From positions 24,588-88,587 of the forward strand of contig NZ_JAKRGB010000018.1 in NCBI RefSeq assembly GCF_022347725.1: DNA of 64,000 nucleotides. The letters are read 5' to 3'. The notes under the pieces were generated by a model. It had not been told where the DNA came from and ran no database searches. It was given only the letters and a program-made list of their open reading frames with translations. This document shows, piece after piece, positions 26,157 through 34,952 of this stretch. Position numbers and translations under genes: made by a program. The stretch's first letter is position 1. Every line of letters starts with the position of its first letter. Origin of the DNA: Ruegeria sp. Ofav3-42. GTDB lineage: Bacteria > Pseudomonadota > Alphaproteobacteria > Rhodobacterales > Rhodobacteraceae.

Positions 26157-26834
26157 CTATGGTGCCGGTTGCGGCAACCGTAGCCGTGCCGATTGCAGAA
26201 AGCGTGAGATCTCCAGCCCGAGGCTGGCCTCAATGGAAATCTGAAGGTTCGTATTCTTCTTGAACTCGGCCTCAAGCTTTGAAAACTTCCAAACCAGAAC
26301 ACGCGTCTCACGAGTTGTCACAACCGTCACCGGGGCCGTGAACGTGTTGTGGTCACTCAGAAATGCTGTTCCGCCCAGAAACCGGTCACTTCCCAGCTGG
26401 TCCACGTGTGATCCGTTCATTTCAACTCTGGCCGCGCCGTCCACGATGAGCGAAAGCTGAGTAACTTTAGCGCCTTGTGTTAGCAGGCTGGTCCCCGATG
26501 GAACGGTCTCATATTCGCCCATCCGAAGAAGCTTGAACGCCTCTTGTTCCGTAAAGTTACGAAGCGCGGTTTCATAAAGATGCCGCTCTTCATCCGTGAA
26601 AGGCACGGGGCGGCGTTCCAACATTATTCGAACAATCCAATAGATATTGATTACGGTGAAAAACAGATTCCACCCAATGGGTGCCCAAAGCGGTGCGCTT
26701 TGCAGGTAGTAGTAAGGCAGCAGCAAACAAGCGCCTATGACGGACAGAACACGCAGCCAAAAAATGTCTTTTGCTGAATAAGACAATAGGTAGAAAATGT
26801 TCGCCGCATTGACCAATACGTCCAAACCCAGCAT
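26157..26834 (-). CDS. Popeye-like cyclic-nucleotide-binding membrane protein
   Basis: A 225-residue protein with a short N-terminal region, three hydrophobic segments (about 9-25, 28-45, 53-70) and a cytoplasmic cyclic-nucleotide-binding-type beta barrel from about 90. The order of three helices then a barrel with FKLLRMGEYETVPSGTSLL matches Popeye-domain proteins. The phosphate-binding cassette typical of CRP (GE-ALL) is not visible; LGSDRFLGGTAFLS occupies that place, as expected for the Popeye type. ATG 26834 follows GAGGTG. Ligand and role are unknown. Confidence 0.78.
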   Translation of the reverse strand: MLGLDVLVNAANIFYLLSYSAKDIFWLRVLSVIGACLLLPYYYLQSAPLWAPIGWNLFFTVINIYWIVRIMLERRPVPFTDEERHLYETALRNFTEQEAFKLLRMGEYETVPSGTSLLTQGAKVTQLSLIVDGAARVEMNGSHVDQLGSDRFLGGTAFLSDHNTFTAPVTVVTTRETRVLVWKFSKLEAEFKKNTNLQISIEASLGLEISRFLQSARLRLPQPAP

Positions 26835-26956
26835 ACCGTCACCTCGTTTCTGCGCGGATGCGGAACACCGTAAAGGACTGTAGGCAAACAGCAACGTAGG
26901 AGATGATTACCCTACAGGTGCCCAGAACGAACGCTAAACCACTGGTGCCCCGGTGG

Positions 26957-26971
26957 CAGACCGAGGGTCTG
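26957..26971 (-). terminator. Hairpin after the hypothetical exported gene
   Basis: CAGACC-GAG-GGTCTG (26957-26971) is a perfect 6-base-pair hairpin placed immediately after the stop codon at 26972-26974. There is no T-run, so it may be an mRNA 3' end or stability structure, not a classical terminator. Confidence 0.3.
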
Positions 26972-27322
26972 TTACTCGGGCCGCACCGGATACCGGTCGC
27001 CCTTTTCGTCGATCAGGATCAACCGCTCACCACTGCGGACATAGAGATCACAGCGACTGAAACCGTTACGGTACGCGATGCAGACACTGCCATCCTCGGC
27101 AACACTGTATGTGCCAAACGCCGACTCTCCACTGGCATAGGTGTAAGAGTATGCTCCGCCCGCAGAGAATCTGGACTGGCCGTCATCATAGAAGGTCAAC
27201 GTCCGCCCGGCCAAAGCATCCAGTTCTTCGGCATTAAGCGGGACATCGCCGGGTTTCGTGGGCCATTCCGCCGCTGAAAGTGGCCCAGCGGCCAACAGAA
27301 TAGGGATCAGAAAACGAGTCAT
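26972..27322 (-). CDS. Hypothetical exported protein
   Basis: A 116-residue protein with a signal peptide (MTRFLIPILLAAGPLSA) and a small all-beta mature part containing LAGRTLTFYDDGQSRFS, GTYSVAEDGSVCIAY and RCDLYVRSGERLILID. Two Cys could form a disulfide. The layout resembles small periplasmic proteins common in roseobacters, but I cannot name a family. It lies 54 bases after smc on the same strand. Confidence 0.75.
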   Translation of the reverse strand: MTRFLIPILLAAGPLSAAEWPTKPGDVPLNAEELDALAGRTLTFYDDGQSRFSAGGAYSYTYASGESAFGTYSVAEDGSVCIAYRNGFSRCDLYVRSGERLILIDEKGDRYPVRPE

Positions 27323-27376
27323 GCTGACACCCTACCCCGAGCGCGCGTGAAACGAGCATAACGTTGCGGTGAACGG

Positions 27377-30300
27377 TCAGGCGACCATCTGCTCGGCCTT
27401 CTTTAGGTCGACCGAAACCAACTGGCTGACGCCCTGCTCCTGCATGGTCACACCAAACAGACGATCCATCCGCGCCATGGTCACCGCGTGGTGGGTGATG
27501 ATCAGGAACCGCGTGTCGGTCTGGCGGCACATCTCGTCCAGCAGATCGCAGAAGCGGGTGACGTTTGCATCATCCAGCGGCGCGTCGACCTCATCCAGCA
27601 CGCAAATCGGGGCGGGGTTGGCGAGGAAGACGCCAAAGATCAACGCCGTCGCGGTCAGGGTTTGTTCTCCACCCGAAAGCAGGCTGAGGGTCGAGAGTTT
27701 CTTGCCCGGCGGTTGACACATGATTTCAAGCCCCGCATCCAGCGGATCGTCGCTTTCCACCATGACCAGATTGGCCTCACCACCGCCGAACAGGTGCTTG
27801 AACAGCATTGCGAAGTTCGAGTTTACTTGCTCGAACGCAGTCAAAAGGCGTTCGCGCCCTTCGCGGTTGAGGCTGGCGATACCGCTGCGCAAGGCCTTGA
27901 TCGCCTCTTCCAGATCGGCTTTTTCGCTGTTCAGCGTGTCGAATTCTTCCTGAACTTCCTTGGCATCTTCCTCGGCGCGCAGGTTCACGGCTCCCATCGC
28001 ATCACGCTGCCGTTTGTGACGGTTCACTTCGGCTTCCAGCGCATCGGCGGCGGGCATCTGATCCGGGTTCACGTCCAACTGGTTGAGCAACTGGTTCGGG
28101 GTCAGCTGCTGATCCTCGGCAATACGTTCCGCCGCCGCAACGACGCTTTCCTTGGCAGCGTCGCAACGCGCCTCGGCAGCCGCGCGGGTTTCACGGGCTT
28201 CAGACGCCAATCGTTCGGCTTCACGTTCGGCCAGCACGACCTCACGTTGCTGAGTTTCGGCCTCAGACAGCTTGTCAGCGGCCTCAGCGCGGCGGGCTTC
28301 GGCCGCGTCGATCAACTCGTTCAGCTCTTCGCGTGCCTCGGCGATTTCACCTGGGGCGGCCATTGCCTCGGACAGTTCATCCTCAGAGCTTTCCTTACGT
28401 TCGGCCAGTTCCGAGATACGTTTCTCAGCCGTTTCCAACCGATGCCGCCAACCGCTCAGGTCCTTGGTCACCTCTTGCGTACGCCGGGTCCGTGCTTCGC
28501 CCTCGCGGCGCAGCTCGTCATGGGTCGAACGATGGGTCAACATCGTGATCCGCGCTGCCTCGACCGTTTGTTTGATGTCCTCGACCTGCGCGCGGGCGCT
28601 GTCGAGATCGCCCAGCTCGGTCAAAGCGCCCTCAGCCTCGCGTAGTTGAGCGCGCGCCGACATGGCGTCTTCCTTGTGGCGGTCAACGGCCAGAGTCAGC
28701 GTCTCAAGCTTCCCTTGTGCCAAGTTGCGATCCGCCTCGGCGCGGCTGAGTTGACGTGCAGTTTCGGCCATACGCTGATCGGCAGCGCGCCGTGCTTCAC
28801 GCGCACGGCGGTCTGCTTCGGTTACATCGGCCAGTTGCTGCGACAGGGCTTCATGCGCCGCGCGGGCGCCTTCGGCCTGCGCTTCGGTTCGGGTCAGCTC
28901 TTGCTTCAGCGCCTCCAGTTTGTTGAGCTGCTCCAGCCGCAGGGCCGCAGCGCTGGGTGCATCCTCAGCCCAGGCACGGAAGCCGTCCCACCGCCACAGG
29001 TCTCCCGAACGGGACACCAACCGCTGCCCCGGCTTCAGCGAAGCTTGCAACCGCGCGCCCCGGTCCGCGTCGACCAACCCAATCTGAGCGATCCGGCGGC
29101 TCAGCCGGTCCGGTCCCGAAACATGCAGCGCCAACGGCTCAACCCCATCTGGCAGCGGCTGATCAGCGTCGTAACCTGCTACCTGCACCCAGCCAGACGG
29201 GCCATCGCCCTCAACCAAAGGTGCGCGCAGATCATCGGCCAAAGCCGCACCCAGCGCCTTTTCAAAGCCCGGTTCAACACGCAGGAGGTCCAGAACCTGA
29301 CCGCCTTCGGCCGTGTCCCGTTCGACCAGCTTGGCCAGAGTGGTAGTTTCGGCGCGGATGGCCCCCAACTCGCCTTCGGCCTCGGATCTTTGCGCCCGCG
29401 CCTCGGCTTCGCGCGCTTGCGTGTCGTTGCGCAGTTCGTCCGCTGCGGCCAACGCCTCCTCTGCCGCCTCAGCGGCCTCGCGGGCTTCTTCTTCACCCTC
29501 TTGCGCCGCTTCAAACGCTTCGCTGGCGCGGGTCAAAGCTTCGCGCGCCTCGTCCACAGCGGCACGGGCTTTCTCTTCATCGCCCTCGGACCGGGCCAAT
29601 GTCTTACGGCTGTCTTCGACCAAACGTTGTGCTGACTGGTGACGGGCCACCAGTCGCGCCATATCCTCGGTTTCCTGCGATAGGTGATCTTCGCGATCCT
29701 GCAGTACGGACGCAGCCTCACGGGCAATCTCGGCGGCCTCGGCAACCTTGTCGTCATGCCCTTCGGCGGCCTTTGTCAGCTCGCGGGCTTCCCATTCCAG
29801 ACGCTCAATCATCTCGCCGGCGTCACGGTTCAGACCGGCTTCACGATCGATGTCGTTGCCCAGTTGCTGGATGCGATTGGTCAGAGTTTCGATCGTCTGG
29901 CGTGCGCGGGTTTCCTGATCGGCCAGTTGATCGCGTTGCACCTGCTGGCGTTGAAGAACAGCGGCTGCAATGGCCTCTTCCTCGCGCAAGGGCGGCAGAG
30001 TTTCTTCGATCTCAGCTCGTTTCGCGCTGGCGGCGCGGGCTTCGGCCTCGGCGCGCGAGGCTTCGGTGATACGTTCGCGCAGGACGTCTTCGGCCTGCTG
30101 GCGGGCCATGTCAGCCTCTTTCCAGCGACGATACAGCAGCATACCCTCGGCCTGACGCAACTGCTCGCCGATCTCGCGATACCGAGCCGCCTGCCGGGCC
30201 TGACGCGCAAGCTGTGCCAACTGAGTGCCCAACTGCTCCAACACGTCGTCAACGCGGGTCAGGTTGGCCTCCGTACCCTTCAGCTTTAACTCGGCCTCAT

Positions 30301-30832
30301 GGCGACGCTGATAGAGGCCTGATATCCCGGCAGCCTCTTCCAGAATACGGCGGCGGGCGCGGGGTTTGGCGTTGATCAACTCGGCAATGCGGTTCTGCCC
30401 GACCAACGCGGGCGAATGCGCCCCGGTCGAGGCGTCCGCGAACAGCATCTGCACGTCACGCGCCCGGACATCCTTGCCGTTGGTCTTATAGGCGCTGCCC
30501 ACGTCGCGCGTGATACGGCGCACGATTTCCAACTGATCGCTGTCGTTAAACCCCGATGGGGCCAAGCGTTCAGAGTTGTCCATGGTCAGGACAACTTCGG
30601 CAAAGTTGCGCGCTGGACGCGTTGCAGCCCCCGCAAAGATCACGTCCTCCATCGCGCCACCGCGCATGGATTTGGGGCGGTTTTCGCCCATCACCCACCG
30701 CAGAGCTTCCAGAAGGTTGGACTTGCCACAGCCATTCGGACCCACCACACCGGTCAACCCATCCGCGATGATCAGATCGGTTGGATCAACAAAGCTTTTG
30801 AAGCCGGTCAGTTTAAGTTTGCTAAATCGCAA
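27377..30832 (-). CDS. smc: Chromosome segregation protein SMC
   Basis: Condensin ATPase that organises and helps segregate the chromosome. The 1,151 residues have the N-terminal Walker A GPNGCGKSNLLEALRWVMGE, a long coiled coil, a hinge around 500-640 (VQVAGYDADQPLPDGVEPLA), a second coiled coil, and the C-terminal signature LSGGEQTLTATALIFG with Walker B APICVLDEVDAPLDDANV. The coiled coils are very rich in Ala, Glu and Arg. It is transcribed away from a lipoprotein gene, and a perfect DnaA-box-like sequence lies upstream at 30927-30935. Confidence 0.97.
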   Translation of the reverse strand: MRFSKLKLTGFKSFVDPTDLIIADGLTGVVGPNGCGKSNLLEALRWVMGENRPKSMRGGAMEDVIFAGAATRPARNFAEVVLTMDNSERLAPSGFNDSDQLEIVRRITRDVGSAYKTNGKDVRARDVQMLFADASTGAHSPALVGQNRIAELINAKPRARRRILEEAAGISGLYQRRHEAELKLKGTEANLTRVDDVLEQLGTQLAQLARQARQAARYREIGEQLRQAEGMLLYRRWKEADMARQQAEDVLRERITEASRAEAEARAASAKRAEIEETLPPLREEEAIAAAVLQRQQVQRDQLADQETRARQTIETLTNRIQQLGNDIDREAGLNRDAGEMIERLEWEARELTKAAEGHDDKVAEAAEIAREAASVLQDREDHLSQETEDMARLVARHQSAQRLVEDSRKTLARSEGDEEKARAAVDEAREALTRASEAFEAAQEGEEEAREAAEAAEEALAAADELRNDTQAREAEARAQRSEAEGELGAIRAETTTLAKLVERDTAEGGQVLDLLRVEPGFEKALGAALADDLRAPLVEGDGPSGWVQVAGYDADQPLPDGVEPLALHVSGPDRLSRRIAQIGLVDADRGARLQASLKPGQRLVSRSGDLWRWDGFRAWAEDAPSAAALRLEQLNKLEALKQELTRTEAQAEGARAAHEALSQQLADVTEADRRAREARRAADQRMAETARQLSRAEADRNLAQGKLETLTLAVDRHKEDAMSARAQLREAEGALTELGDLDSARAQVEDIKQTVEAARITMLTHRSTHDELRREGEARTRRTQEVTKDLSGWRHRLETAEKRISELAERKESSEDELSEAMAAPGEIAEAREELNELIDAAEARRAEAADKLSEAETQQREVVLAEREAERLASEARETRAAAEARCDAAKESVVAAAERIAEDQQLTPNQLLNQLDVNPDQMPAADALEAEVNRHKRQRDAMGAVNLRAEEDAKEVQEEFDTLNSEKADLEEAIKALRSGIASLNREGRERLLTAFEQVNSNFAMLFKHLFGGGEANLVMVESDDPLDAGLEIMCQPPGKKLSTLSLLSGGEQTLTATALIFGVFLANPAPICVLDEVDAPLDDANVTRFCDLLDEMCRQTDTRFLIITHHAVTMARMDRLFGVTMQEQGVSQLVSVDLKKAEQMVA

Positions 30833-30926
30833 AGGCTGCTATCCATGATTCCTATATCTGGAAGTCTGCGCAACCCATAGGGGGTGAGTCAACGCAGTTA
30901 CGCAGGATATGGGAATTCGCGCCAAG

Positions 30927-30935
30927 TTATCCACA
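30927..30935 (+). promoter_or_regulatory. DnaA-box-like sequence upstream of smc
   Basis: TTATCCACA matches the strict DnaA box consensus and lies 95 bases upstream of the smc start, in the 137-base intergenic region. About half a match to one strict 9-mer is expected by chance in a window this long, so only the position makes it suggestive. Confidence 0.35.
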
Positions 30936-30969
30936 ACATCTTGCCGAAATGCGCAAGAAAGCGCGTATT

Positions 30970-31377
30970 TCAGTATGGCGTACACTCAAAAACCTGATAC
31001 CCGGTGTCGTCGCCAACATTCTCATACAACCCAAAGTCGATACATTCGTAGTTCGGTGTCGAAACAGATGTAAGCAACAGCCGTTCACCTGAAGCGCGAT
31101 CACAACCCAGAACACCAACCGTCACCGCTGCATCGCCCAAAACATCCAAGATGGGACAGCCCGACACTTGCGCCATCGCCAGCCCGGCCCGATCCCGGAT
31201 GGGCCCCAGGCGCGGGGCGTATTGCGTATTGATGCGAACGGCCTCAGCCAGTTCCCCTCGTACCCGCACATCAAAGACGCTGCCATTCACCGCCACGCGA
31301 GTCGCGGGCAGATTACGGAAATGGGGCGTGCCGGCCGAACAAGCGGCCAGCACCAGAAGGGGCAGATACCGTATCAT
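30970..31377 (-). CDS. Hypothetical lipoprotein
   Basis: A 135-residue protein starting MIRYLPLLVLAACSAG, a lipoprotein signal with Cys at the lipobox LAAC. The mature part contains FDVRVRGELAEAVRINTQYAPR, a beta-strand-rich core and four more Cys, one close to the C-terminal FECTPY. I do not recognise the family. It is upstream of smc on the same strand but 137 bases away. A GAAAT-GCGC hairpin (30946-30971) overlaps its stop codon. Confidence 0.75.
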   Translation of the reverse strand: MIRYLPLLVLAACSAGTPHFRNLPATRVAVNGSVFDVRVRGELAEAVRINTQYAPRLGPIRDRAGLAMAQVSGCPILDVLGDAAVTVGVLGCDRASGERLLLTSVSTPNYECIDFGLYENVGDDTGYQVFECTPY

Positions 31378-31422
31378 GCCGTCAGCTTTGCGCCAGGCTG
31401 GTTAACAAAACCTTTCCAAGGG

Positions 31423-32622
31423 TCAGCCACGCAATACTTCCCCCAACCTCCGTACGCCTTCACGGATCGCGTCCTCATCCGAGTTAGAAAAACTCAGTCG
31501 GATGGTGTTGGCCCCGGTACCGTCCGGGAAAAAGGCCTTGCCCGGAACGAAGGCGATTTTGACGGTTTCCAGCGCGCTAGCCAGCAGATCGGCCCCATCC
31601 ATACCCACAGGCAGCGTTACCCAGATGAACATGCCCCCCTCGGGCTTGGTCCATTGTACTCCCTCAGGCATATGCTCCTGCAGCGCCTGCAACATGGCGT
31701 CCCGGCGTGCACTATAGGCGCGGCGCACCATCGGTATATGCGTATCAAAACAGGCCCGAGCGACCTGATCTATGGCCATCTGATTGATCGTCGCTGAATG
31801 CAAATCGGCTGCCTGCTTCATCAGCACAAGCTGAGAAATCACTGGCTTTGGCGCTACGACCCAGCCGACCCGCAACCCGGGCGACAGGGTTTTTGAGAAA
31901 CTGCCACAATAGATCGTGCGACAATCTTCGATCGATCCCTTCCGCGCCAGTTCCAATGCCAGAATCGGGGGAATGGCGTCTCCGTCATAGCGCAGGGCCT
32001 GATAAGCCCCGTCCTCGATCAACGCACAGTTCAGGTCGTCGGCCAAATCCAGAAGCGCCTCCCTGCCGCGAAGATCCACGGTCTCACCAGTTGGATTCGC
32101 GAAATCCGGTGAAAGATAGGCAAATTTGACCGCACCCGCGCCAGCCGCCGCCTTGTATTCCGCAGCCCCTCGGTTGCCATTGATACTGAGGCGGTCAAAG
32201 CGCGGCTCATAGGCATTGAACGCGGACAGAGCGCCCAGGTAGGTCGGCCAGCCAACCAGTGCGGTATCGCCCGGAGAAAGGTAGAGCTTGCCCAGGTAGT
32301 CCAGAGCCTGCTGCGAGCCGGACGTGATCAGGATATTGTCGAGCCCACACTCCACTCCGATCTCACGCATGTGGCCCACAAGCCATTCCCGCAGCGGCAC
32401 ATAGCCTTCACTGACGGAATACTGCAGGGCCTGCGCTTGCTGCTCTGGCCCCAAGGCGGCTTGAAAGGCCTCGGAAAACCCGTCTGCAGGAAACAGCTCG
32501 GGATCAGGAATACCACCTGCAAATGATATTATTCCGGGCTGATCCAGCAATTTCAGCAATTCGCGTATCTCGGACGCCTTCATCCGGGACGCGCGCGTGG
32601 CAAACAGTTCGTGCATAGACAT
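31423..32622 (-). CDS. PLP-dependent aminotransferase, class I/II (2-aminoadipate aminotransferase-like)
   Basis: A 399-residue fold-type I aminotransferase. It resembles the catalytic part of MocR proteins and the LysN/2-aminoadipate group but has no N-terminal DNA-binding domain. Seen: IISFAGGIPDPELFP, LQYSVSEGYVPLREWL, ITSGSQQALDYLGKL, SPDFANPTGETVDL and the Schiff-base Lys in YCGSFSKTLSPGLRVGWV. The amino acid substrate is unknown. It is divergent from a FadR-type regulator, with GGTCA half-sites between them, so it may be that regulator's target. Confidence 0.9.
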   Translation of the reverse strand: MSMHELFATRASRMKASEIRELLKLLDQPGIISFAGGIPDPELFPADGFSEAFQAALGPEQQAQALQYSVSEGYVPLREWLVGHMREIGVECGLDNILITSGSQQALDYLGKLYLSPGDTALVGWPTYLGALSAFNAYEPRFDRLSINGNRGAAEYKAAAGAGAVKFAYLSPDFANPTGETVDLRGREALLDLADDLNCALIEDGAYQALRYDGDAIPPILALELARKGSIEDCRTIYCGSFSKTLSPGLRVGWVVAPKPVISQLVLMKQAADLHSATINQMAIDQVARACFDTHIPMVRRAYSARRDAMLQALQEHMPEGVQWTKPEGGMFIWVTLPVGMDGADLLASALETVKIAFVPGKAFFPDGTGANTIRLSFSNSDEDAIREGVRRLGEVLRG

Positions 32623-32644
32623 GAGGCTCCTCCGGTCTCAATCG

Positions 32645-32689
32645 AGGTCAGCCTATACGGTCCGACATTAAAGTCAATAATGCTGACCT
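32645..32689. promoter_or_regulatory. Distal inverted repeat, aminotransferase promoter
   Basis: AGGTCAGC (32645-32652) and GCTGACCT (32682-32689) are perfect 8-base inverted copies separated by 29 bases, just upstream of the aminotransferase start at 32622. They contain the same GGTCA/TGACC half-sites as the repeat at 32739-32757, which suggests a shared regulator. Confidence 0.45.
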
Positions 32690-32738
32690 AATTTTAAAAC
32701 CACAGCGATCCGGTATCCTTGAACCACCCGGCAATCCG

Positions 32739-32757
32739 TGGTCATATGAATTGACCA
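32739..32757. promoter_or_regulatory. Candidate operator for the FadR-type regulator
   Basis: TGGTCA-N7-TGACCA is a perfect 6-base inverted repeat ending 20 bases before the regulator ATG at 32778. It overlaps an in-frame TTG at 32751, which argues for the later ATG as the true start. GntR/FadR proteins commonly bind TGGT/ACCA-type half-sites, so autoregulation is plausible. Confidence 0.5.
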
Positions 32758-32777
32758 ATTTTCAGAACGACACCCGC

Positions 32778-33545
32778 ATGCCCTTTAAAAAAGTCCAGAC
32801 CGAAAAACTTTCGATCGCGGTTGTCCGGCAGATCGAATTGTTGATCCTGCGGGGCATTCTGCGCCCCGGCGAGCGCCTGCCGGCCGAGCGTGAACTGGCT
32901 GAACGGCTGGGTGTGTCCCGGCCATCTTTGCGCGAAGCAATCTCAGAGCTGCAGGAGCAAGGCTTGCTGACGGCCAAGGCCGGATCAGGCATCTACGTGG
33001 CCGAGGTTTTGGGTTCGGCCTTTTCCCCGGCACTGATCCGGTTGTTCGGCAGCCATGACGAGGCGGTGTTCGATTACCTCTCGTTTCGGCGCGACATGGA
33101 GGGACTGGCGGCCGAACGTGCGGCGCGGCTTGGGTCGGACAGTGATCTGAAGGTGGTTCAGGCAATCTTTGACAAGATGGAGGCGGCCCATGCCCGAAAC
33201 GCAGCCGAAGACGAGGCTCATCTGGACGCGCAATTTCACATGGCGATCATCGAGGCCAGCCACAACGTGGTCATGCTGCACATGATGCGATCCATGTTCG
33301 ATCTGCTGCGGCAAGGCGTATTCTACAATCGTCAGATGATGTTTCAGCAACGGACAACGCGCGAAGCCATATTGGATCAACACCGCGCCATAAACACCGC
33401 ACTTCAGGCCCGTGATCCAGCCGCCGCCCGGGACGCGGTAGAACAGCATCTGAGCTTTGTGGAACGCTGCATGCAGGATCAACAAAAAGCGCAGCGAAAC
33501 GAGGCCATTGCACAGCAACGGTTGCAACAGGCAGTTCGGACATAA
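32778..33545 (+). CDS. FadR/GntR family transcriptional regulator
   Basis: A 255-residue regulator. The N-terminal winged helix has LRPGERLPAERELAERLGVSRPSLREAISELQ (split over residues 31-62). The all-helical FCD ligand domain follows, with metal ligands expected in FRRDMEGLAAERAA, DAQFHMAIIEASHN and DQHRAINTALQARDPAAARDAVEQHL. It most resembles the PdhR/LldR/GlcC group, which sense small carboxylates. It is divergent from an aminotransferase gene and probably controls it. Confidence 0.9.
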   Translation: MPFKKVQTEKLSIAVVRQIELLILRGILRPGERLPAERELAERLGVSRPSLREAISELQEQGLLTAKAGSGIYVAEVLGSAFSPALIRLFGSHDEAVFDYLSFRRDMEGLAAERAARLGSDSDLKVVQAIFDKMEAAHARNAAEDEAHLDAQFHMAIIEASHNVVMLHMMRSMFDLLRQGVFYNRQMMFQQRTTREAILDQHRAINTALQARDPAAARDAVEQHLSFVERCMQDQQKAQRNEAIAQQRLQQAVRT

Positions 33546-33644
33546 GCATCGTGTCGTGCCCCGCAATTGCCTATGCAGAACAACAGCCTTATTCTGCGTT
33601 GCAAAAGAAACCGCTGCCCCGCGCACTTTTCGGAATAACTCCAT

Positions 33645-34919
33645 ATGAAAATCGTTCATATTTGTGAATCTAATGGTGGCGGGGGTGCGCCATTAGCCGC
33701 TGCCAAACTGCATCATGCCCTCGAAGCGTTGGGGCTAGAAAGCTCAATGATCGTAGCGAGAGCAGTTGGATCTGCCCCCCAAGTGGTCGATCTGCGGGCG
33801 GAAATGCAGTTTCCGGATAAACTTCAGGCAAAACTCAGGCGAATGACCAACCGGCGTCGGTTAAGAAAATACCGTTCGAGAGAAGGGGACAAACTTGGTC
33901 TTTTCTCTCCCGGAACCGGTTTTTTGGGCGCAGCACTTGTTCGCCATTTACCCGATGCAGATGTCTATGCATTGCACTGGTCTCGTGATCTCGTCGACTA
34001 TGTTCCGTTATTAGGAAAAATTTCTGGAAAACCGGTTTTCTGGCGCATGGCCGATATGAATCCAATGACAGGTGGATGCCATTACGCCGTGGAATGCGAT
34101 CATTACCTTCATGCCTGTGGAAATTGTCCTTTGTTGGAAAAACCGGCTCAATCGGATCTTTCACATCAGGCCTGGAAGCGTAAGCAGCAATCGCTCAGCC
34201 AACTGGACCCGAAACTCTTTCATCCAATAGCACCAAGTAAGTGGCTACAACACGAAGCCGAGAAGAGCGGTTTGCTGGGCCGTTTTGACACGAAACACAT
34301 ACCGACAGGTGTAAATACAGACAATTACCGACCACTGGATCAAATATCAGCGCGACGGCATTTTGGCTTGCCGGACAAGGCCCGCATAGTGCTTTTTGGG
34401 GCCGACAGCGTGGATGATCAGCGCAAGGGGTTTGACCTGCTTCTCAAAGCGCTCGGCACCTTGCCTCCCGATCAAAACATATTACCGGTGGCCATTGGCA
34501 CCGCAAAAAACCGAATTGAGGGGATCGCATATCTCGGTCGGCTGGAGGGGCCAGAGGAACTCTCACGCGCTTACAGTGCCGCGGATGTCTTCGCGCTGCC
34601 GACCCGCGCGGACAACCTCCCTAACGTTGCACTTGAAGCCATGGCCTGCGGATTACCCGTTGTGTCGTTCAATGTTGGAGGTATGCCTGATTGCATCACA
34701 CATGGTGTAACCGGTTGTCTGGCCTCTGCAGCGGATTTTGGAGAGTTCGGAAAACACTTGTGGAAAATTCTGGAAAACGAGGATCTTAGGCGTGGAATGT
34801 CAAACCAATCGAGGCAAAGGATGCTAAGCGACTTTTCCGAACAAGCTTCCGCTCAAAAGTACTTTGAACTATGTCGGTCGTTGGTCCAAAAAAAAACCAA
34901 TAGCGCATCTAACAAGTAA
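33645..34919 (+). CDS. Glycosyltransferase family 4 protein
   Basis: A 424-residue GT-B glycosyltransferase. MKIVHICESNGGGGAPLAAAKLHHAL is the N-terminal acceptor-side fold, and VFALPTRADNLPNVALEAMACGLPVVSFNVGG (in two overlapping halves near residues 320-350) is the nucleotide-sugar site with its conserved Glu. A Cys-rich insert near 145-165 (GGCHYAVEC then HACGNCP) is common in a subset of capsule and exopolysaccharide enzymes. Base composition is visibly richer in A and T than the flanking genes. Sugar and acceptor are unknown. Confidence 0.9.
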   Translation: MKIVHICESNGGGGAPLAAAKLHHALEALGLESSMIVARAVGSAPQVVDLRAEMQFPDKLQAKLRRMTNRRRLRKYRSREGDKLGLFSPGTGFLGAALVRHLPDADVYALHWSRDLVDYVPLLGKISGKPVFWRMADMNPMTGGCHYAVECDHYLHACGNCPLLEKPAQSDLSHQAWKRKQQSLSQLDPKLFHPIAPSKWLQHEAEKSGLLGRFDTKHIPTGVNTDNYRPLDQISARRHFGLPDKARIVLFGADSVDDQRKGFDLLLKALGTLPPDQNILPVAIGTAKNRIEGIAYLGRLEGPEELSRAYSAADVFALPTRADNLPNVALEAMACGLPVVSFNVGGMPDCITHGVTGCLASAADFGEFGKHLWKILENEDLRRGMSNQSRQRMLSDFSEQASAQKYFELCRSLVQKKTNSASNK

Positions 34920-34952
34920 CAAAAGGCGCAAAACCCGGAAAGGCGCAACGTA

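Noticed and set aside
27488..30289. Several long frames antisense to smc
   Set aside because: They reflect the regular GC-rich codons of the coiled coils. None has a start site or known fold.
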